A DNA stretch of 64,000 nucleotides from an uncultured Clostridia bacterium. Lineage in GTDB: Bacteria; Bacillota; Clostridia; Christensenellales; Borkfalkiaceae. Below the pieces are notes generated by a model. It was not told the origin of the DNA. It ran no database searches and saw nothing but the letters and a program-made list of their open reading frames with translations. The stretch spans positions 1 through 64,000 of the forward strand of contig CANREJ010000003.1 of NCBI GenBank assembly GCA_947629665.1, read 5' to 3'. Of this stretch, positions 26,436-35,211 are shown piece by piece. Both the position numbers and the translations under genes were made by a program. How positions within the stretch are numbered: position 1 is the first letter of the stretch; every line of letters starts with the position of its first letter.

Positions 26436-29357
26436 TTATTTGTGCTTTTCCGCCTCCTCTATTGCCGCAAGCATGCTGCGAAGGCGGATTTTTACTACGC
26501 CGAGGTTGTTGATTTCGTCTATTTTAATCTGCGTGTAGAGCTTGCCGTTCTTTTCCATTATGGAGCGGACTTCGTCGGTTGTGATTGCGTCCAGCCCGCA
26601 ACCGAAGGACACGAGTTGGACAAGGTTTACGTTTTTGCGCGAGCAGGCAAAGTTTGCCGCCCTGTACAGTCTGGCATGGTATGTCCACTGGTTGAGAACA
26701 TTGACCTTTACAATCTCGCTCTTTTCAAATATGCTGTCCTCGGAGAGTACGGCAAGGTTAAGCGAGGTGAGAAGTTTGTTTATGCCGTGGTTGATTTCGG
26801 GGTCCAGATGATAGGGTCTGCCCGCCAAAACTATTATCTGCTTGCCCGTTTCGGTGGCCTTCCATAAAATTTCGTCGGCCTTATCCTTAACGTCGGCATG
26901 ATAGCTTTGAAGGCGCTCGAAGCCCTCCTTTAAGGCGTTTTGTATCTGTTTTTTTGTAAAACGATATTTTTTGAACACCGCGTGCAGTTTGTTCACGGTG
27001 GACTTTTCCATATTCAAATCTATGTAGGGCATTATAAAGTTTTTATCGGTCAAACGCTCGTTGTTTGCCTTTAAAAGCTCCGGATAATACGCCACAACGG
27101 GGCAGTTATAGTGGTTTGTGGAACAGTGTTCGTCGATATTGTAACTTTCGCAGGGCATGAAGATAAAGTCTACGCCCATATCCAACAGGCTCTCTATATG
27201 CCCGTGCATGAGTTTGGCGGGATAGCACGCCGTGTCCGACGCCACTGTATGCTGACCCTTGAAATAGAGGTTGCGGGAGGATTTTTCGGATAATACCACC
27301 TGAAAACCAAGACTTTCAAAGAAGCCCGCCCACAGTGGAAGTTGCTCGTACATGCCGAGTTGCAACGGTATTCCCACCCTGCCCATTTTGCCGGGGTTGC
27401 CGTGTATGCTGTCTATAAGCCTTGACTGCTTGTAGGAGTAGATATCGTACTCGGTGGAAACGGGCTTTAAACCCGCGCCGCGTTCGCACTTGTTGCCCGA
27501 AACGTACTTTCTGCCGTCGTTGAAGCGTATAAAGTTTACGCTGCAATTGGAAGTGCAACCGTGGCAATTTGCCGACTGCGAAGTATATGTAAAGTTTTCA
27601 AGCTCTTCCAAAGAGAGCGTTGAACTTTCGCCCTGCATATTTTCCATGGCGTACAGAGCCGCGCCGAAGGCGCCCATAAGCCCAGCTATGCCCGGACGTA
27701 TAACGTTTTTGCCCGTTTCCAGTTCAAACGAGCGGAGTACGGCGTCGTTTAAAAATGTGCCGCCCTGCACCACTATGTTCTGGCCGAGTTCGTCTGCGCT
27801 GGACGCGCGGATTACTTTGTATATTGCGTTTTTGACTATCGACGACGAAAGCCCGGCGGAAATATCGTCCACTCCCGCGCCCTCTTTTTGCGCCTGCTTT
27901 ACCGCGCTGTTCATAAACACGGTACAGCGCGAGCCAAGCTCCACGGGATGTTTGGCGTACAAGCCCTCCTGCGAGAACTTATCTATTTCCATGCCCATGG
28001 CGCGGGCAAATGTCTGGATAAACGAACCGCAACCAGAAGAACATGCCTCGTTGAGCATTATGGAGTCGATTGCGCCGTGCTTGATTTTAAAGCACTTTAT
28101 ATCCTGACCGCCTATATCTATAATAAAATCCACTTTGGGGTTGAAATGTAGGGCGGCCTTGAAGTGGGCAACCGTTTCAACTATGCCGAAGTCGGCCTTT
28201 ATTGCGCTCTTTATGAGGTCCTCGCCGTAGCCCGTAACCGCACTGCCCGCAATATGTACCCTGCCGCCGCCGAGCTTGATGAACTCTTTGAGCCTGCTTA
28301 TGACAATATCGAGGGGCTGGCCGTTGTTGGATTGGTAGTGAGACCACAAAATTTTGAAGTCGGGCGTGATTGCCATGAGCTTGGTCGTTGTGGAGCCGGA
28401 GTCAATGCCTATGTAGCAGTCGCCCGTGTAGGTGGCTATGTCGGTAAATTGCAAATCGGTGGCGCGGTGGCGTTTTACAAAATCGGCGTACTCCTCCTTG
28501 CTGTCGAAGAGGGGTTTGCCCGTTATTATATCGTCGCTACCCTTTGCCGCGGAAATTTTTGCAATGACGGAATTTATATCTTCCGCCTCCACGTTTTTTG
28601 CATAGAGCGCCGCGCCTATGGACATAAAACAGGGGGCGTTTTCGGGAAAGATTGCGTCCTCATCGGCAAGGTGCAGGGTTGTTTTAAAGGCCTTGCGCAG
28701 ACCCTTTAAAAAATAGAGAGGACCGCCCAAAAACAGCACCCGTCCCTTTATTTTGCGCCCCTGCGCCAATCCGGATACCGTTTGGTCAACAACCGCCTGG
28801 AAAATAGAGGCGGAAATGTCCTCCTTTTTTGCACCCTGGTTTAAAAGGGGCTGGATATCCGATTTTGCAAACACGCCGCAACGGGAGGCTATTGGATAGG
28901 TCTTTTCGGCTTTGAGCGCCAGATTGTCCATCTCCTCAACGGTGATATTCAAAAGGGTTGCCATTTGGTCGATAAACGCGCCCGTGCCGCCTGCGCAACT
29001 GCCGTTCATGCGCTGTTCGGTGCCGCCCGTAACGAATATTATTTTGGCGTCCTCGCCGCCGAGTTCTACGGCGACGTCCGTTTGGGGATAGTATTTGCGT
29101 ATAGCAATAAACGCAGCCTGCACCTCCTGCACGAAGGCGACGTTGCTGCGCTGGGAAAGCCCCAGACCTGCGCTGCCGGTTATGGCTACCGAATATTCGC
29201 CGGGAAACTGTTTGCCGATTTTAGTGAGTTCGGCCAAAACCGTTTCCTTGACGCGCGAAAAATGGCGCACGTAGGAGCTGTATATTATATTTTCTCCGTC
29301 GATGACCGCCGCCTTTACGGTGGTGGAACCGACGTCTATTCCTAAAAGTTTGGGCAT
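26436..29357 (-). CDS. BadF/BcrA-type acyl-CoA dehydratase activase with two ASKHA domains and DUF2229
   Basis: 973 aa. Two activase domains in tandem begin with GIDVGSTTVKAAVID (residue 5) and GIDSGSTTTKLMAI (about 313). Each holds an Fe-S-type cysteine loop (NGSCAGGTGAFIDQ; NEACSSGCGSFIQ). A CHGCTSNCSV cluster and KCERG follow, then DUF2229 (GIPLQLGMYEQLPLW, SDTACYPAKLMHGH). The ASKHA ATPases of this family drive electrons into dehydratases at the cost of ATP; the long double-domain kind is widespread in Clostridia but its partner is not known. A TATAAT promoter lies at 29390-29419. It forms a two-gene unit with 25168. Confidence 0.87.
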   Translation of the reverse strand: MPKLLGIDVGSTTVKAAVIDGENIIYSSYVRHFSRVKETVLAELTKIGKQFPGEYSVAITGSAGLGLSQRSNVAFVQEVQAAFIAIRKYYPQTDVAVELGGEDAKIIFVTGGTEQRMNGSCAGGTGAFIDQMATLLNITVEEMDNLALKAEKTYPIASRCGVFAKSDIQPLLNQGAKKEDISASIFQAVVDQTVSGLAQGRKIKGRVLFLGGPLYFLKGLRKAFKTTLHLADEDAIFPENAPCFMSIGAALYAKNVEAEDINSVIAKISAAKGSDDIITGKPLFDSKEEYADFVKRHRATDLQFTDIATYTGDCYIGIDSGSTTTKLMAITPDFKILWSHYQSNNGQPLDIVISRLKEFIKLGGGRVHIAGSAVTGYGEDLIKSAIKADFGIVETVAHFKAALHFNPKVDFIIDIGGQDIKCFKIKHGAIDSIMLNEACSSGCGSFIQTFARAMGMEIDKFSQEGLYAKHPVELGSRCTVFMNSAVKQAQKEGAGVDDISAGLSSSIVKNAIYKVIRASSADELGQNIVVQGGTFLNDAVLRSFELETGKNVIRPGIAGLMGAFGAALYAMENMQGESSTLSLEELENFTYTSQSANCHGCTSNCSVNFIRFNDGRKYVSGNKCERGAGLKPVSTEYDIYSYKQSRLIDSIHGNPGKMGRVGIPLQLGMYEQLPLWAGFFESLGFQVVLSEKSSRNLYFKGQHTVASDTACYPAKLMHGHIESLLDMGVDFIFMPCESYNIDEHCSTNHYNCPVVAYYPELLKANNERLTDKNFIMPYIDLNMEKSTVNKLHAVFKKYRFTKKQIQNALKEGFERLQSYHADVKDKADEILWKATETGKQIIVLAGRPYHLDPEINHGINKLLTSLNLAVLSEDSIFEKSEIVKVNVLNQWTYHARLYRAANFACSRKNVNLVQLVSFGCGLDAITTDEVRSIMEKNGKLYTQIKIDEINNLGVVKIRLRSMLAAIEEAEKHK

Positions 29358-29389
29358 GATTTATTCCGTTTTATAAAATGTCGAAAATA

Positions 29390-29419
29390 ATTATAGCATA
29401 TAGTTGAGGCTTTTTACAA
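29390..29419 (-). promoter_or_regulatory. Promoter of the activase genes
   Basis: TTGTAA (29414-29419 on the complement), an 18-bp spacer and a perfect TATAAT (29390-29395) lie about 29 bp before the ATG at 29357. Confidence 0.7.
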
Positions 29420-29481
29420 ATTTATAAAGCGGTATTTTTTGTGAAAATATACAATTTTTTCAATTTATTCATTTCGGCGTT

Positions 29482-29733
29482 TTACTGCTTTCGTCTGTAT
29501 TTGTTTTTGGTTGCCATGCCCCCTCTTATGTGCCGCTCGGATAGATTTTTGTCAAGCACGCGGCGCACGTCTTTATAAAGTTGCTTATCTATTGACCGCA
29601 ACCGCTCGGTTACGTCTTTGTGTACGGTGGATTTGCTGACGTGGAAGTATTCGGCGGCGGCACGGACGGTGTCGCCCGTTTCCATTATGTACAGCCCCTC
29701 TTTTACTACCCGCTCCGATATATAATCCTGCAT
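29482..29733 (-). CDS. spoIIID: Sporulation transcriptional regulator SpoIIID
   Basis: 83 aa. It carries the SpoIIID signature: a helix-turn-helix with TVRAAAEYFHVSKSTVHKDVTE, then RHIRGGMATKNKYR. Colinear with the B. subtilis protein except for a shorter C-terminus. In spore-formers it is made in the mother cell under sigma-E and switches genes towards the sigma-K programme. GAGGGGAAAGG precedes the ATG, and a sigma-E-like promoter lies upstream (29765-29794). Its presence is good evidence that the host makes endospores or descends from one that did. Confidence 0.95.
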   Translation of the reverse strand: MQDYISERVVKEGLYIMETGDTVRAAAEYFHVSKSTVHKDVTERLRSIDKQLYKDVRRVLDKNLSERHIRGGMATKNKYRRKQ

Positions 29734-29764
29734 ACCCTTTCCCCTCGGAAATTTAAGTACTAAA

Positions 29765-29794
29765 ATTATATGTCGCTTTTTGGCGGGTTATGAC
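29765..29794 (-). promoter_or_regulatory. Sigma-E-like promoter of spoIIID
   Basis: On the minus strand GTCATAA (29788-29794) and CATATAAT (29765-29772) are 15 bp apart. The -10 element fits the CATA-type mother-cell sigma-E box, and the -35 element fits less well. It lies about 30 bp before the ATG. Confidence 0.4.
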
Positions 29795-29870
29795 GGATTG
29801 GCAGATTTGCCTATTTTCAATGTTTACGTCTTTTTAAGTAAGACGAGGATTATTTATGCGCGCGGGAAGG

Positions 29871-30884
29871 TTATTTATTGTAACCGCGGGGATTGAGCTG
29901 TTGCCAATGCCAGAGCGACGAACACATGTCCCCAAGGCCGAGTTTGGCCTTCCAGCCGAGTTCGCGTTCGGCCTTGGAGGCGTCCGCATAACATTCGGCT
30001 ATGTCGCCGTCCCTGCGCTGTACCACCGTGTAGGGTATGGGCTTGCCGCAAGCCGCGGAAAAGGCGTTTATTACGTCCAAAACGCTATACCCTGTGCCCG
30101 TGCCGAGGTTATATACGTATACGCCCGCGGCGTTTACCTTTTCAATTGCCGCAACGTGCCCTTGTGCAAGGTCCACAACGTGAATGTAGTCGCGCACGCC
30201 CGTGCCGTCCTTTGTGGGATAGTCGTTGCCGAAAACGCGGACTTCGGGCAATTCGCCTATTGCAACCTTGGCTATATATGGCGACAGGTTATTTGGTATG
30301 CCGTGAGGATCTTCGCCTATAAGCCCGCTCTTGTGCGCGCCTATGGGGTTGAAATAGCGAAGTAAGATTACCGTCCAGCCGTTGTCGGCGGCGTAGATAT
30401 CGGATAGAATTTTTTCCTGGAACAGCTTGGAAGTACCGTAGGGGTTTGTAGTGCCGCCCGTTTTGCAATCTTCGGTAAGCGGCAGTTTTTCGGGCGTGCC
30501 GTACACTGTTGCGGAGGATGAAAACACAATTTTTTTACAGCCGTTCCTCTTCATTGCGTTTACCAGCGAGAGCGTGCCGCCTATGTTGTTATCGTAGTAC
30601 TCTATGGGCTTTACGCACGATTCCCCCACCGCTTTTAAACCCGCAAAGTGGATAACGCAGTCTATTTTGTGTTCTTTGAAAATTTTATCCAGAAGCGCGC
30701 CGTCGCGGATATCGCCGCGATACAGCGGCAATTTTTTGCCTGTTATTTGCTGTACCCTGTTGATACTTTCGGGCAAAGAGTTGCAAAAATTATCTATTAC
30801 AACCGGTTGGTGGCCGCAATTTAAAAGTTCCACGCAGGTGTGGGAGCCGATATATCCGGCGCCGCCCGTTACGAGTATTTTCAT
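29871..30884 (-). CDS. galE: UDP-glucose 4-epimerase
   Basis: 337 aa from the ATG at 30884 (MKILVTGGAGYIGSH), which has AAAGGAG eight bases upstream; a frame extending to 30905 is unlikely. Rossmann GGAGYIG, the catalytic S/TxxxYxxxK pair (SSSATVYGT and YGTSKLFQE), NLGTGTGYSVLD and RRDGDIAECYAD mark GalE. It interconverts UDP-glucose and UDP-galactose for galactose use and surface glycan precursors. A strong promoter lies at 30932-30960. It is single, between spoIIID and the divergent D-lactate dehydrogenase. Confidence 0.94.
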   Translation of the reverse strand: MKILVTGGAGYIGSHTCVELLNCGHQPVVIDNFCNSLPESINRVQQITGKKLPLYRGDIRDGALLDKIFKEHKIDCVIHFAGLKAVGESCVKPIEYYDNNIGGTLSLVNAMKRNGCKKIVFSSSATVYGTPEKLPLTEDCKTGGTTNPYGTSKLFQEKILSDIYAADNGWTVILLRYFNPIGAHKSGLIGEDPHGIPNNLSPYIAKVAIGELPEVRVFGNDYPTKDGTGVRDYIHVVDLAQGHVAAIEKVNAAGVYVYNLGTGTGYSVLDVINAFSAACGKPIPYTVVQRRDGDIAECYADASKAERELGWKAKLGLGDMCSSLWHWQQLNPRGYNK

Positions 30885-30931
30885 GGTTAATTCTCCTTTT
30901 TGCAACGTTACATAGAGAGGGTTGCTTTTTT

Positions 30932-30960
30932 ATTATACCATTGCGGCAAGGATATTGCAA
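30932..30960 (-). promoter_or_regulatory. Promoter of galE
   Basis: TTGCAA (30955-30960), a 17-bp spacer and a perfect TATAAT (30932-30937 on the complement), about 48 bp before the ATG. The leader between contains a GCAAC...GTTGC inverted repeat. Confidence 0.75.
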
Positions 30961-31033
30961 GAATTTACATAAAAAATAACCGGCGCGGAGGGCGGGGATT
31001 AAAAGAAGCGTTTTTACACATAATACCGTAGAT

Positions 31034-32062
31034 ATGAAAGTGGCTTTTTTTGATACAAAGGAATATGACAGACAATTTTTCGAACCATATTCCAACGGGC
31101 AAATGCAGATTATTTTTTACGATACCGATTTGAACGAAAACACCGCCGAACTTGCGCGCGGGGCGGACGCCGTGTGCGCCTTTGTGAACGACGATATTAA
31201 CGCCGAAGTTATTGAAAAACTAAACACGTTCGGCGTAAAACTGCTTGCCATGCGCTGTGCGGGATACAATAACGTGGACTTGAAATCCGCCTTTGGAAAG
31301 TTGAGGGTGGCGAGAGTGCCTGCCTATTCTCCCTACGCCGTTGCCGAACACGCGATGGCAATGCTTCTTTGTTCGGTGAGGAGAATCCACAAGGCATACA
31401 ACCGCACGCGGGACTTTAATTTCAGTTTGAACGGGCTTACGGGGTTTGTGTTGCACGGAAAAACGATGGGAATTATAGGCACGGGAAAGATAGGCGCCGC
31501 CTTTGCGGAAATTTGCAACGGAATGGGAATGAGCGTTTTGGCATATGATAAATTTCCCAAGTGCGAAGGCGTGAATTACGCCGCGTTGGACGAAGTTATT
31601 GCAAACAGCGATATAATTTCCCTCCACTGCCCGCTGACGCCCGAAACGCGGCATATTATAAACAAAAATACCATATCCGCCATGAAAAAGGGCGTAATTA
31701 TAATTAACACTTCCCGCGGGGAACTTATAGATTCCGAGGCGCTGCTTGCGGGCATAAAGGACAGAAAAATAGGCGCCGCCTGCCTAGACGTTTACGAGGA
31801 GGAATCCGATTTGTTCTTTGAGGACAACTCCGGGCATATTTTGAACGACGATATTTTAGCGAGGCTCATCTCCATGCCGAACGTTTTGGTTACTTCACAC
31901 CAGGCGTTTTTGACGGTTGAAGCCCTTACCGCGATTGCCCGTACGACCATTGAAAACATACGCGGATTTTTTGAGCGGGGCGAACTGCAAAACGAAGTGG
32001 TTTACCGCACCGACAATATTGCCGCAGCGCCCAAAAGGGACGGCGTTGCGCCGTCCCCATGA
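31034..32062 (+). CDS. ldhA: D-lactate dehydrogenase (LdhA type)
   Basis: 342 aa, colinear with E. coli LdhA. Substrate-binding FVNDD, MRCAGYNNVDL with the catalytic Arg region, NAD-binding GIIGTGKIG, HCPLTPE, NTSRGELIDS with the active-site Arg, YEEESDLFFED with the Glu, and SHQAFLT with the catalytic His. It reduces pyruvate to D-lactate with NADH in fermentation. The C-terminus has an extra tail (NIAAAPKRDGVAPSP) after the usual end. The DNA of that tail forms the minus-strand terminator hairpin at 32037-32057. No strong ribosome binding site is seen. Confidence 0.92.
   Translation: MKVAFFDTKEYDRQFFEPYSNGQMQIIFYDTDLNENTAELARGADAVCAFVNDDINAEVIEKLNTFGVKLLAMRCAGYNNVDLKSAFGKLRVARVPAYSPYAVAEHAMAMLLCSVRRIHKAYNRTRDFNFSLNGLTGFVLHGKTMGIIGTGKIGAAFAEICNGMGMSVLAYDKFPKCEGVNYAALDEVIANSDIISLHCPLTPETRHIINKNTISAMKKGVIIINTSRGELIDSEALLAGIKDRKIGAACLDVYEEESDLFFEDNSGHILNDDILARLISMPNVLVTSHQAFLTVEALTAIARTTIENIRGFFERGELQNEVVYRTDNIAAAPKRDGVAPSP
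32033..32057 (-). terminator. Minus-strand terminator inside the end of ldhA
   Basis: A 9-bp perfect GC-rich stem (32037-32045 with 32049-32057) with a 3-nt loop is followed by TTTTGGG on the minus strand. It lies 40 bp past the stop of the FtsK-gamma gene and within the last codons of ldhA. Confidence 0.65.
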
Positions 32063-32096
32063 GCGATATTTATAAAATTAAATACCTGTGTGCCGT

Positions 32097-32792
32097 TTAA
32101 TCGCCGTAAATCTGCTTAAAGCGTTCCGCGGTGATGAGTACCTTGCGGGGCTTGTTGCCCAGAGCTTCACTTATATAGCCCATTGATTCCATCCAATCGA
32201 TGACCTTGCAGGACATTATATAACCTATGGGGAAGTTGCGCTGAACAAGCGATACGCTTGCTTCGCCTTTCTGTATGCAGAGCTTTAACGCCTTTATGCC
32301 AAATTCCACAACGGACATCTCCCTGTCCCTGAATCTGGGCGCGGAGTCCTCCTCTCCGTCATCGTCCTCGTCATCGTCCTCATATTCAAAGTCGTCCCCG
32401 TCGTCCTCTTCCTGCATGTTTTGCAATACACTGCGCATGGCAAAGCGTTGCTCTTCGATGGGCCGGCCTGCGGTGCGCTTTTTTAACTCATCCATCATTT
32501 CCGACAAAGATTTTGTGCGGGGAAGCTCGCCCGTCTCCTTTTTTGCGGGCTGTCCGGCGGGTTCCTCCTTGGGTTGCAACTCCTTTAAAAGCAAATTCCT
32601 GTCGCCCGTGAAAATATAATTTTCGTCGTCCGCAGGCTTTATTTGTCCGCGCTCTTCAAGCGATTTAAGGTAGGGTTGCATCTGGGCGTAGCGGCAATCC
32701 GCGTCGTAAATTACGTCGAATATGTTTACGGGCAGACCGTCCGCCGAACGCTCCAAAAAACTTCTCAATATCTTTATTTCAATGCTATCCAT
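32097..32792 (-). CDS. Stand-alone FtsK-gamma-type winged-helix protein
   Basis: 231 aa from the ATG at 32792, chosen because GGGAGAGG lies before it, just after the stop of the ATPase gene (2 bp gap). Residues 1-60 look like a small winged helix (YLKSLEERGQI...YIFTGD). Residues 65-125 are a charged linker, 129-149 are almost all Asp/Glu, and 163-224 match the FtsK/SpoIIIE gamma domain (FGIKALKLCIQKGEASVSLVQRNFP style; VIDWMESMGYIS; KPRKVLI). In FtsK the gamma domain reads polar octamers on DNA and steers the motor. Here it is a separate protein next to a VirD4-like pump. The role is unknown; a DNA-reading partner of that pump is my inference. Confidence 0.75.
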   Translation of the reverse strand: MDSIEIKILRSFLERSADGLPVNIFDVIYDADCRYAQMQPYLKSLEERGQIKPADDENYIFTGDRNLLLKELQPKEEPAGQPAKKETGELPRTKSLSEMMDELKKRTAGRPIEEQRFAMRSVLQNMQEEDDGDDFEYEDDDEDDDGEEDSAPRFRDREMSVVEFGIKALKLCIQKGEASVSLVQRNFPIGYIMSCKVIDWMESMGYISEALGNKPRKVLITAERFKQIYGD

Positions 32793-32794
32793 CG

Positions 32795-34375
32795 TTAAAA
32801 CCCTCTCCCTATCCAACTGCTGTTATAGTGGTATTCGGGCGCTTTGAAGTTTATGCCCGACGCAGAACCGCCCTTTTCCGCGGGATATGCCCTGTATTCG
32901 GGGCAATCGAAGTAGAGTTCGAAGCTCCCCTTCATGGGCATATGGTTGTACACCGTTACATACACGTCGCCCGCCTTTACGCGGTGCATGAGCTCGTCCT
33001 CGGATACGACGTACGCTTCAACATACTTTATGTTGCCCTGCAAAAAGTGCGCGGGGTCGGGAATTACATGTCTGCCTATCTGCTCCTTTACCGCCTTTGC
33101 AGTGTTTATATCGTTTGTGCCGAGAAACAGAGTTAAGTTGCAGTTGTTGCGTATCTGCCTGGCAACGCCTTCCGAATAGGTTGTTTCAAGCTGGGTATAG
33201 TCCTGCACGATTGCAGTTATAAACATATTCATGCCCCTGCCCACACTGAATATGGTGGGGTATATGTCGTCCTTTTGCAACGTGGGAAACTCGTCGAGAA
33301 AGAATTGGACGGGCACGGCGAGAGGTTCGCCGCTCTCCACGGACTTCCTTTTTAGAACATCGAGAGACTTAACTATGTATTGGTTTACAAAGCCGCGCAT
33401 CCGTTTGTCGGTTATGTCATAGGTGAGGAATATCACTTGGGGGCTGTCGCCGAGGGTGGATATGTCGAGATTGTCCGCCAAAGTGAGGCAACGTATGTCG
33501 TGATAGCTGTAATCGTTTAAATAGCTCTCCACAAGTTGCAGATAGCATTGCCTGGTGGTGGGAGCGTCGTGCATTATTCCGCGCACGTACCGCCATACCA
33601 TGGAATCGGATTCGCGGCGGGAGAAAAAGCCGTAGTCTTCAAACTTGCCGGCGCAGTCGAACCGGCTGAACACCTCGGATATCGCCTCGAAATTTATCTG
33701 CGAGGGCAAAACGCGCTTCCTGCCCGTTCTGCGTTCGGTTTCGCGGGTCAGGAACATGTCCTCAAACAGCCCCACGGCTATGCCGTAGATAAAGCCGCGG
33801 GCGCCTTCATCCCACGATATATCCTTGGTTGAGCGCACGGGGAAGAGCTTATCGAAGAGTATTTTAAGCTCGGACAGCGCTTCGCCGCGGATAGAGTCGG
33901 CTTCCTCCGGGTTTAACTCCGCCTTTTGATATTTTTTGGCTATGTCGGTTATGGGATTGAAGAGTATCTGCGATCTTTCGGGGTGAATGAAGTCCATATA
34001 TTTGACGTTCTGTTCGCCGTACACTTCCTTTAACCGCGACGCCGTGTTGCGGTAGAGTTCGCCCTTGACGTCGGCTATTATCGCCGAAGTTTTGCCGTCG
34101 AGATTGAAAAGACAGTTTTCGAGATAGCGCATGGATTTGCCGCAACCCGTACTGCCCGCAACCAGCGCATGGCACAGACCGCGCTGTTGCAATATTGTAA
34201 GTTCGCCCGACTCGTTCCTGTATGCCGACACGGGCATACCCACTTCGTGCGGGGTGAGGGCTTTATATTCGCAGAAGCCCTCCTCCTTTGCTATGTCGGA
34301 AGCGGCGAGGAGGACGGTCTGTTCCCCCGGCACGCCGCTTGCGCACTTTTTTATAAGATTTATGTTGTACTTCAT
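32795..34375 (-). CDS. VirD4/TraG-like DNA-translocation ATPase, soluble
   Basis: 526 aa. Walker A GSTGCGKS (74-81), ADVKGELYRNTASRL (the VirD4-type S/ADPKGE motif), Walker B FFLDEFP with D361/E362, and the VGRGMN...QDYTQLETTY...IRNNCNLTLFLGTND block of type IV coupling proteins. VirD4 pumps DNA or proteins at conjugation pores and normally has two N-terminal membrane helices. None is seen here, and no relaxase or VirB gene is nearby. AGGAGGTG precedes the ATG. It lies between a protein of unknown family and the FtsK-gamma protein with tight spacing (10 and 2 bp), so the three form one unit. Confidence 0.82.
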   Translation of the reverse strand: MKYNINLIKKCASGVPGEQTVLLAASDIAKEEGFCEYKALTPHEVGMPVSAYRNESGELTILQQRGLCHALVAGSTGCGKSMRYLENCLFNLDGKTSAIIADVKGELYRNTASRLKEVYGEQNVKYMDFIHPERSQILFNPITDIAKKYQKAELNPEEADSIRGEALSELKILFDKLFPVRSTKDISWDEGARGFIYGIAVGLFEDMFLTRETERRTGRKRVLPSQINFEAISEVFSRFDCAGKFEDYGFFSRRESDSMVWRYVRGIMHDAPTTRQCYLQLVESYLNDYSYHDIRCLTLADNLDISTLGDSPQVIFLTYDITDKRMRGFVNQYIVKSLDVLKRKSVESGEPLAVPVQFFLDEFPTLQKDDIYPTIFSVGRGMNMFITAIVQDYTQLETTYSEGVARQIRNNCNLTLFLGTNDINTAKAVKEQIGRHVIPDPAHFLQGNIKYVEAYVVSEDELMHRVKAGDVYVTVYNHMPMKGSFELYFDCPEYRAYPAEKGGSASGINFKAPEYHYNSSWIGRGF

Positions 34376-34385
34376 TTTTCACCTC

Positions 34386-35036
34386 CTAAAAACCTATGGG
34401 GCGTTTGCCTTTGAACGGCGTTCCCTTGCAGTTGCCGTAGCGCTTTGACAGCGTTTTTAAAACGTCGGGGCGGACAAGCATTTCGGGGGTGCCGCCGAGG
34501 ACAGACATTACCTCCTCCCGCGATTGCGGCTTTATGTTCAAGAGCAACAAACCCGCGTCACTGTTATTTTCTTCGTTCAATTCCCTCATAAGGATATTGA
34601 CGGCAATTTCCCTGCCCTCGTCCTCGCCGTTTAAATACAGCACCGCGAGCGCATATACAACGGAGGCAACGCGGTCCTTTTCGTAGTAGTTGGAGAGCGT
34701 GCGGAGCCTGCCGCTCTTTATGGAGTTTTCGCCGAAAATATCGTTTATTTTTAAGAGCGCGTGCGCTTTTACGTCTATAACCGCCTGCTCGCGCCCGGAT
34801 ACGCCAAAACCGTTATCCTGCCCAAAGCCGCTGAGATAATTTTTGTAGATTTCTATATCGCCCAGCGACGAAAGTTCTCCAAATATGGGATTTTGTAATA
34901 TTTCGGCATACTCTTTTGCCTTTTTGGGGTCCACGCCGAAGCAATCTGCCAAAAACTTCCAGCTTGAATTGTTTGCTTCGCATACTTCCTGCATCATAAA
35001 ATTATAATACAATGCTCTTTCCGTTATGTAGTTCAT
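34386..35036 (-). CDS. Unknown protein of the ATPase unit
   Basis: 216 aa, not recognised. It is predicted mostly helical and soluble, with no signal or membrane segment. The N-terminal half (WKFLADCFGVDPKKAKEYAEIL) has a possible HTH-like rhythm. The middle reads like helical repeats (RVASVVYALAVLYLNGEDEGREIAVNIL). The C-terminus is basic (KGTPFKGKRPIGF). It is the first gene of the three-gene unit with the VirD4-like ATPase. Its ATG overlaps as ATGA with a five-codon ORF (MKKEL) that sits behind a consensus AAAGGAGGT, which may act as a coupling leader. It could be an adaptor or DNA-binding partner. Confidence 0.7.
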   Translation of the reverse strand: MNYITERALYYNFMMQEVCEANNSSWKFLADCFGVDPKKAKEYAEILQNPIFGELSSLGDIEIYKNYLSGFGQDNGFGVSGREQAVIDVKAHALLKINDIFGENSIKSGRLRTLSNYYEKDRVASVVYALAVLYLNGEDEGREIAVNILMRELNEENNSDAGLLLLNIKPQSREEVMSVLGGTPEMLVRPDVLKTLSKRYGNCKGTPFKGKRPIGF

Positions 35037-35128
35037 AGTTCCTTTTTCATCCCGATAATATGCAGGATTTACCTCCTTTTGTTTGTACTTTTATTTTAAC
35101 TTATCTGCGCGGCCGAAAGATAATAAAA

Positions 35129-35174
35129 ATGACCCCGGTCTGTACAAGTTTCCTTGCCTTTATACCGGAGTCAT
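35129..35174 (-). terminator. Terminator of the HTH regulator gene
   Basis: An 11-bp stem with one wobble (35129-35139 with 35164-35174) and a 24-nt loop is followed on the minus strand by TTTTTATTAT. It lies downstream of the regulator at 35212. Confidence 0.6.
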
Positions 35175-35211
35175 GTAGGATTTGTTGATTTATTGTAATT
35201 TTTACACCAAC

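Noticed and set aside
32097-34375. VirD4-like gene as evidence of a conjugative element in the window
   Set aside because: No relaxase, VirB4 or other transfer genes, no membrane helices on the ATPase, and ordinary chromosomal genes on both sides.
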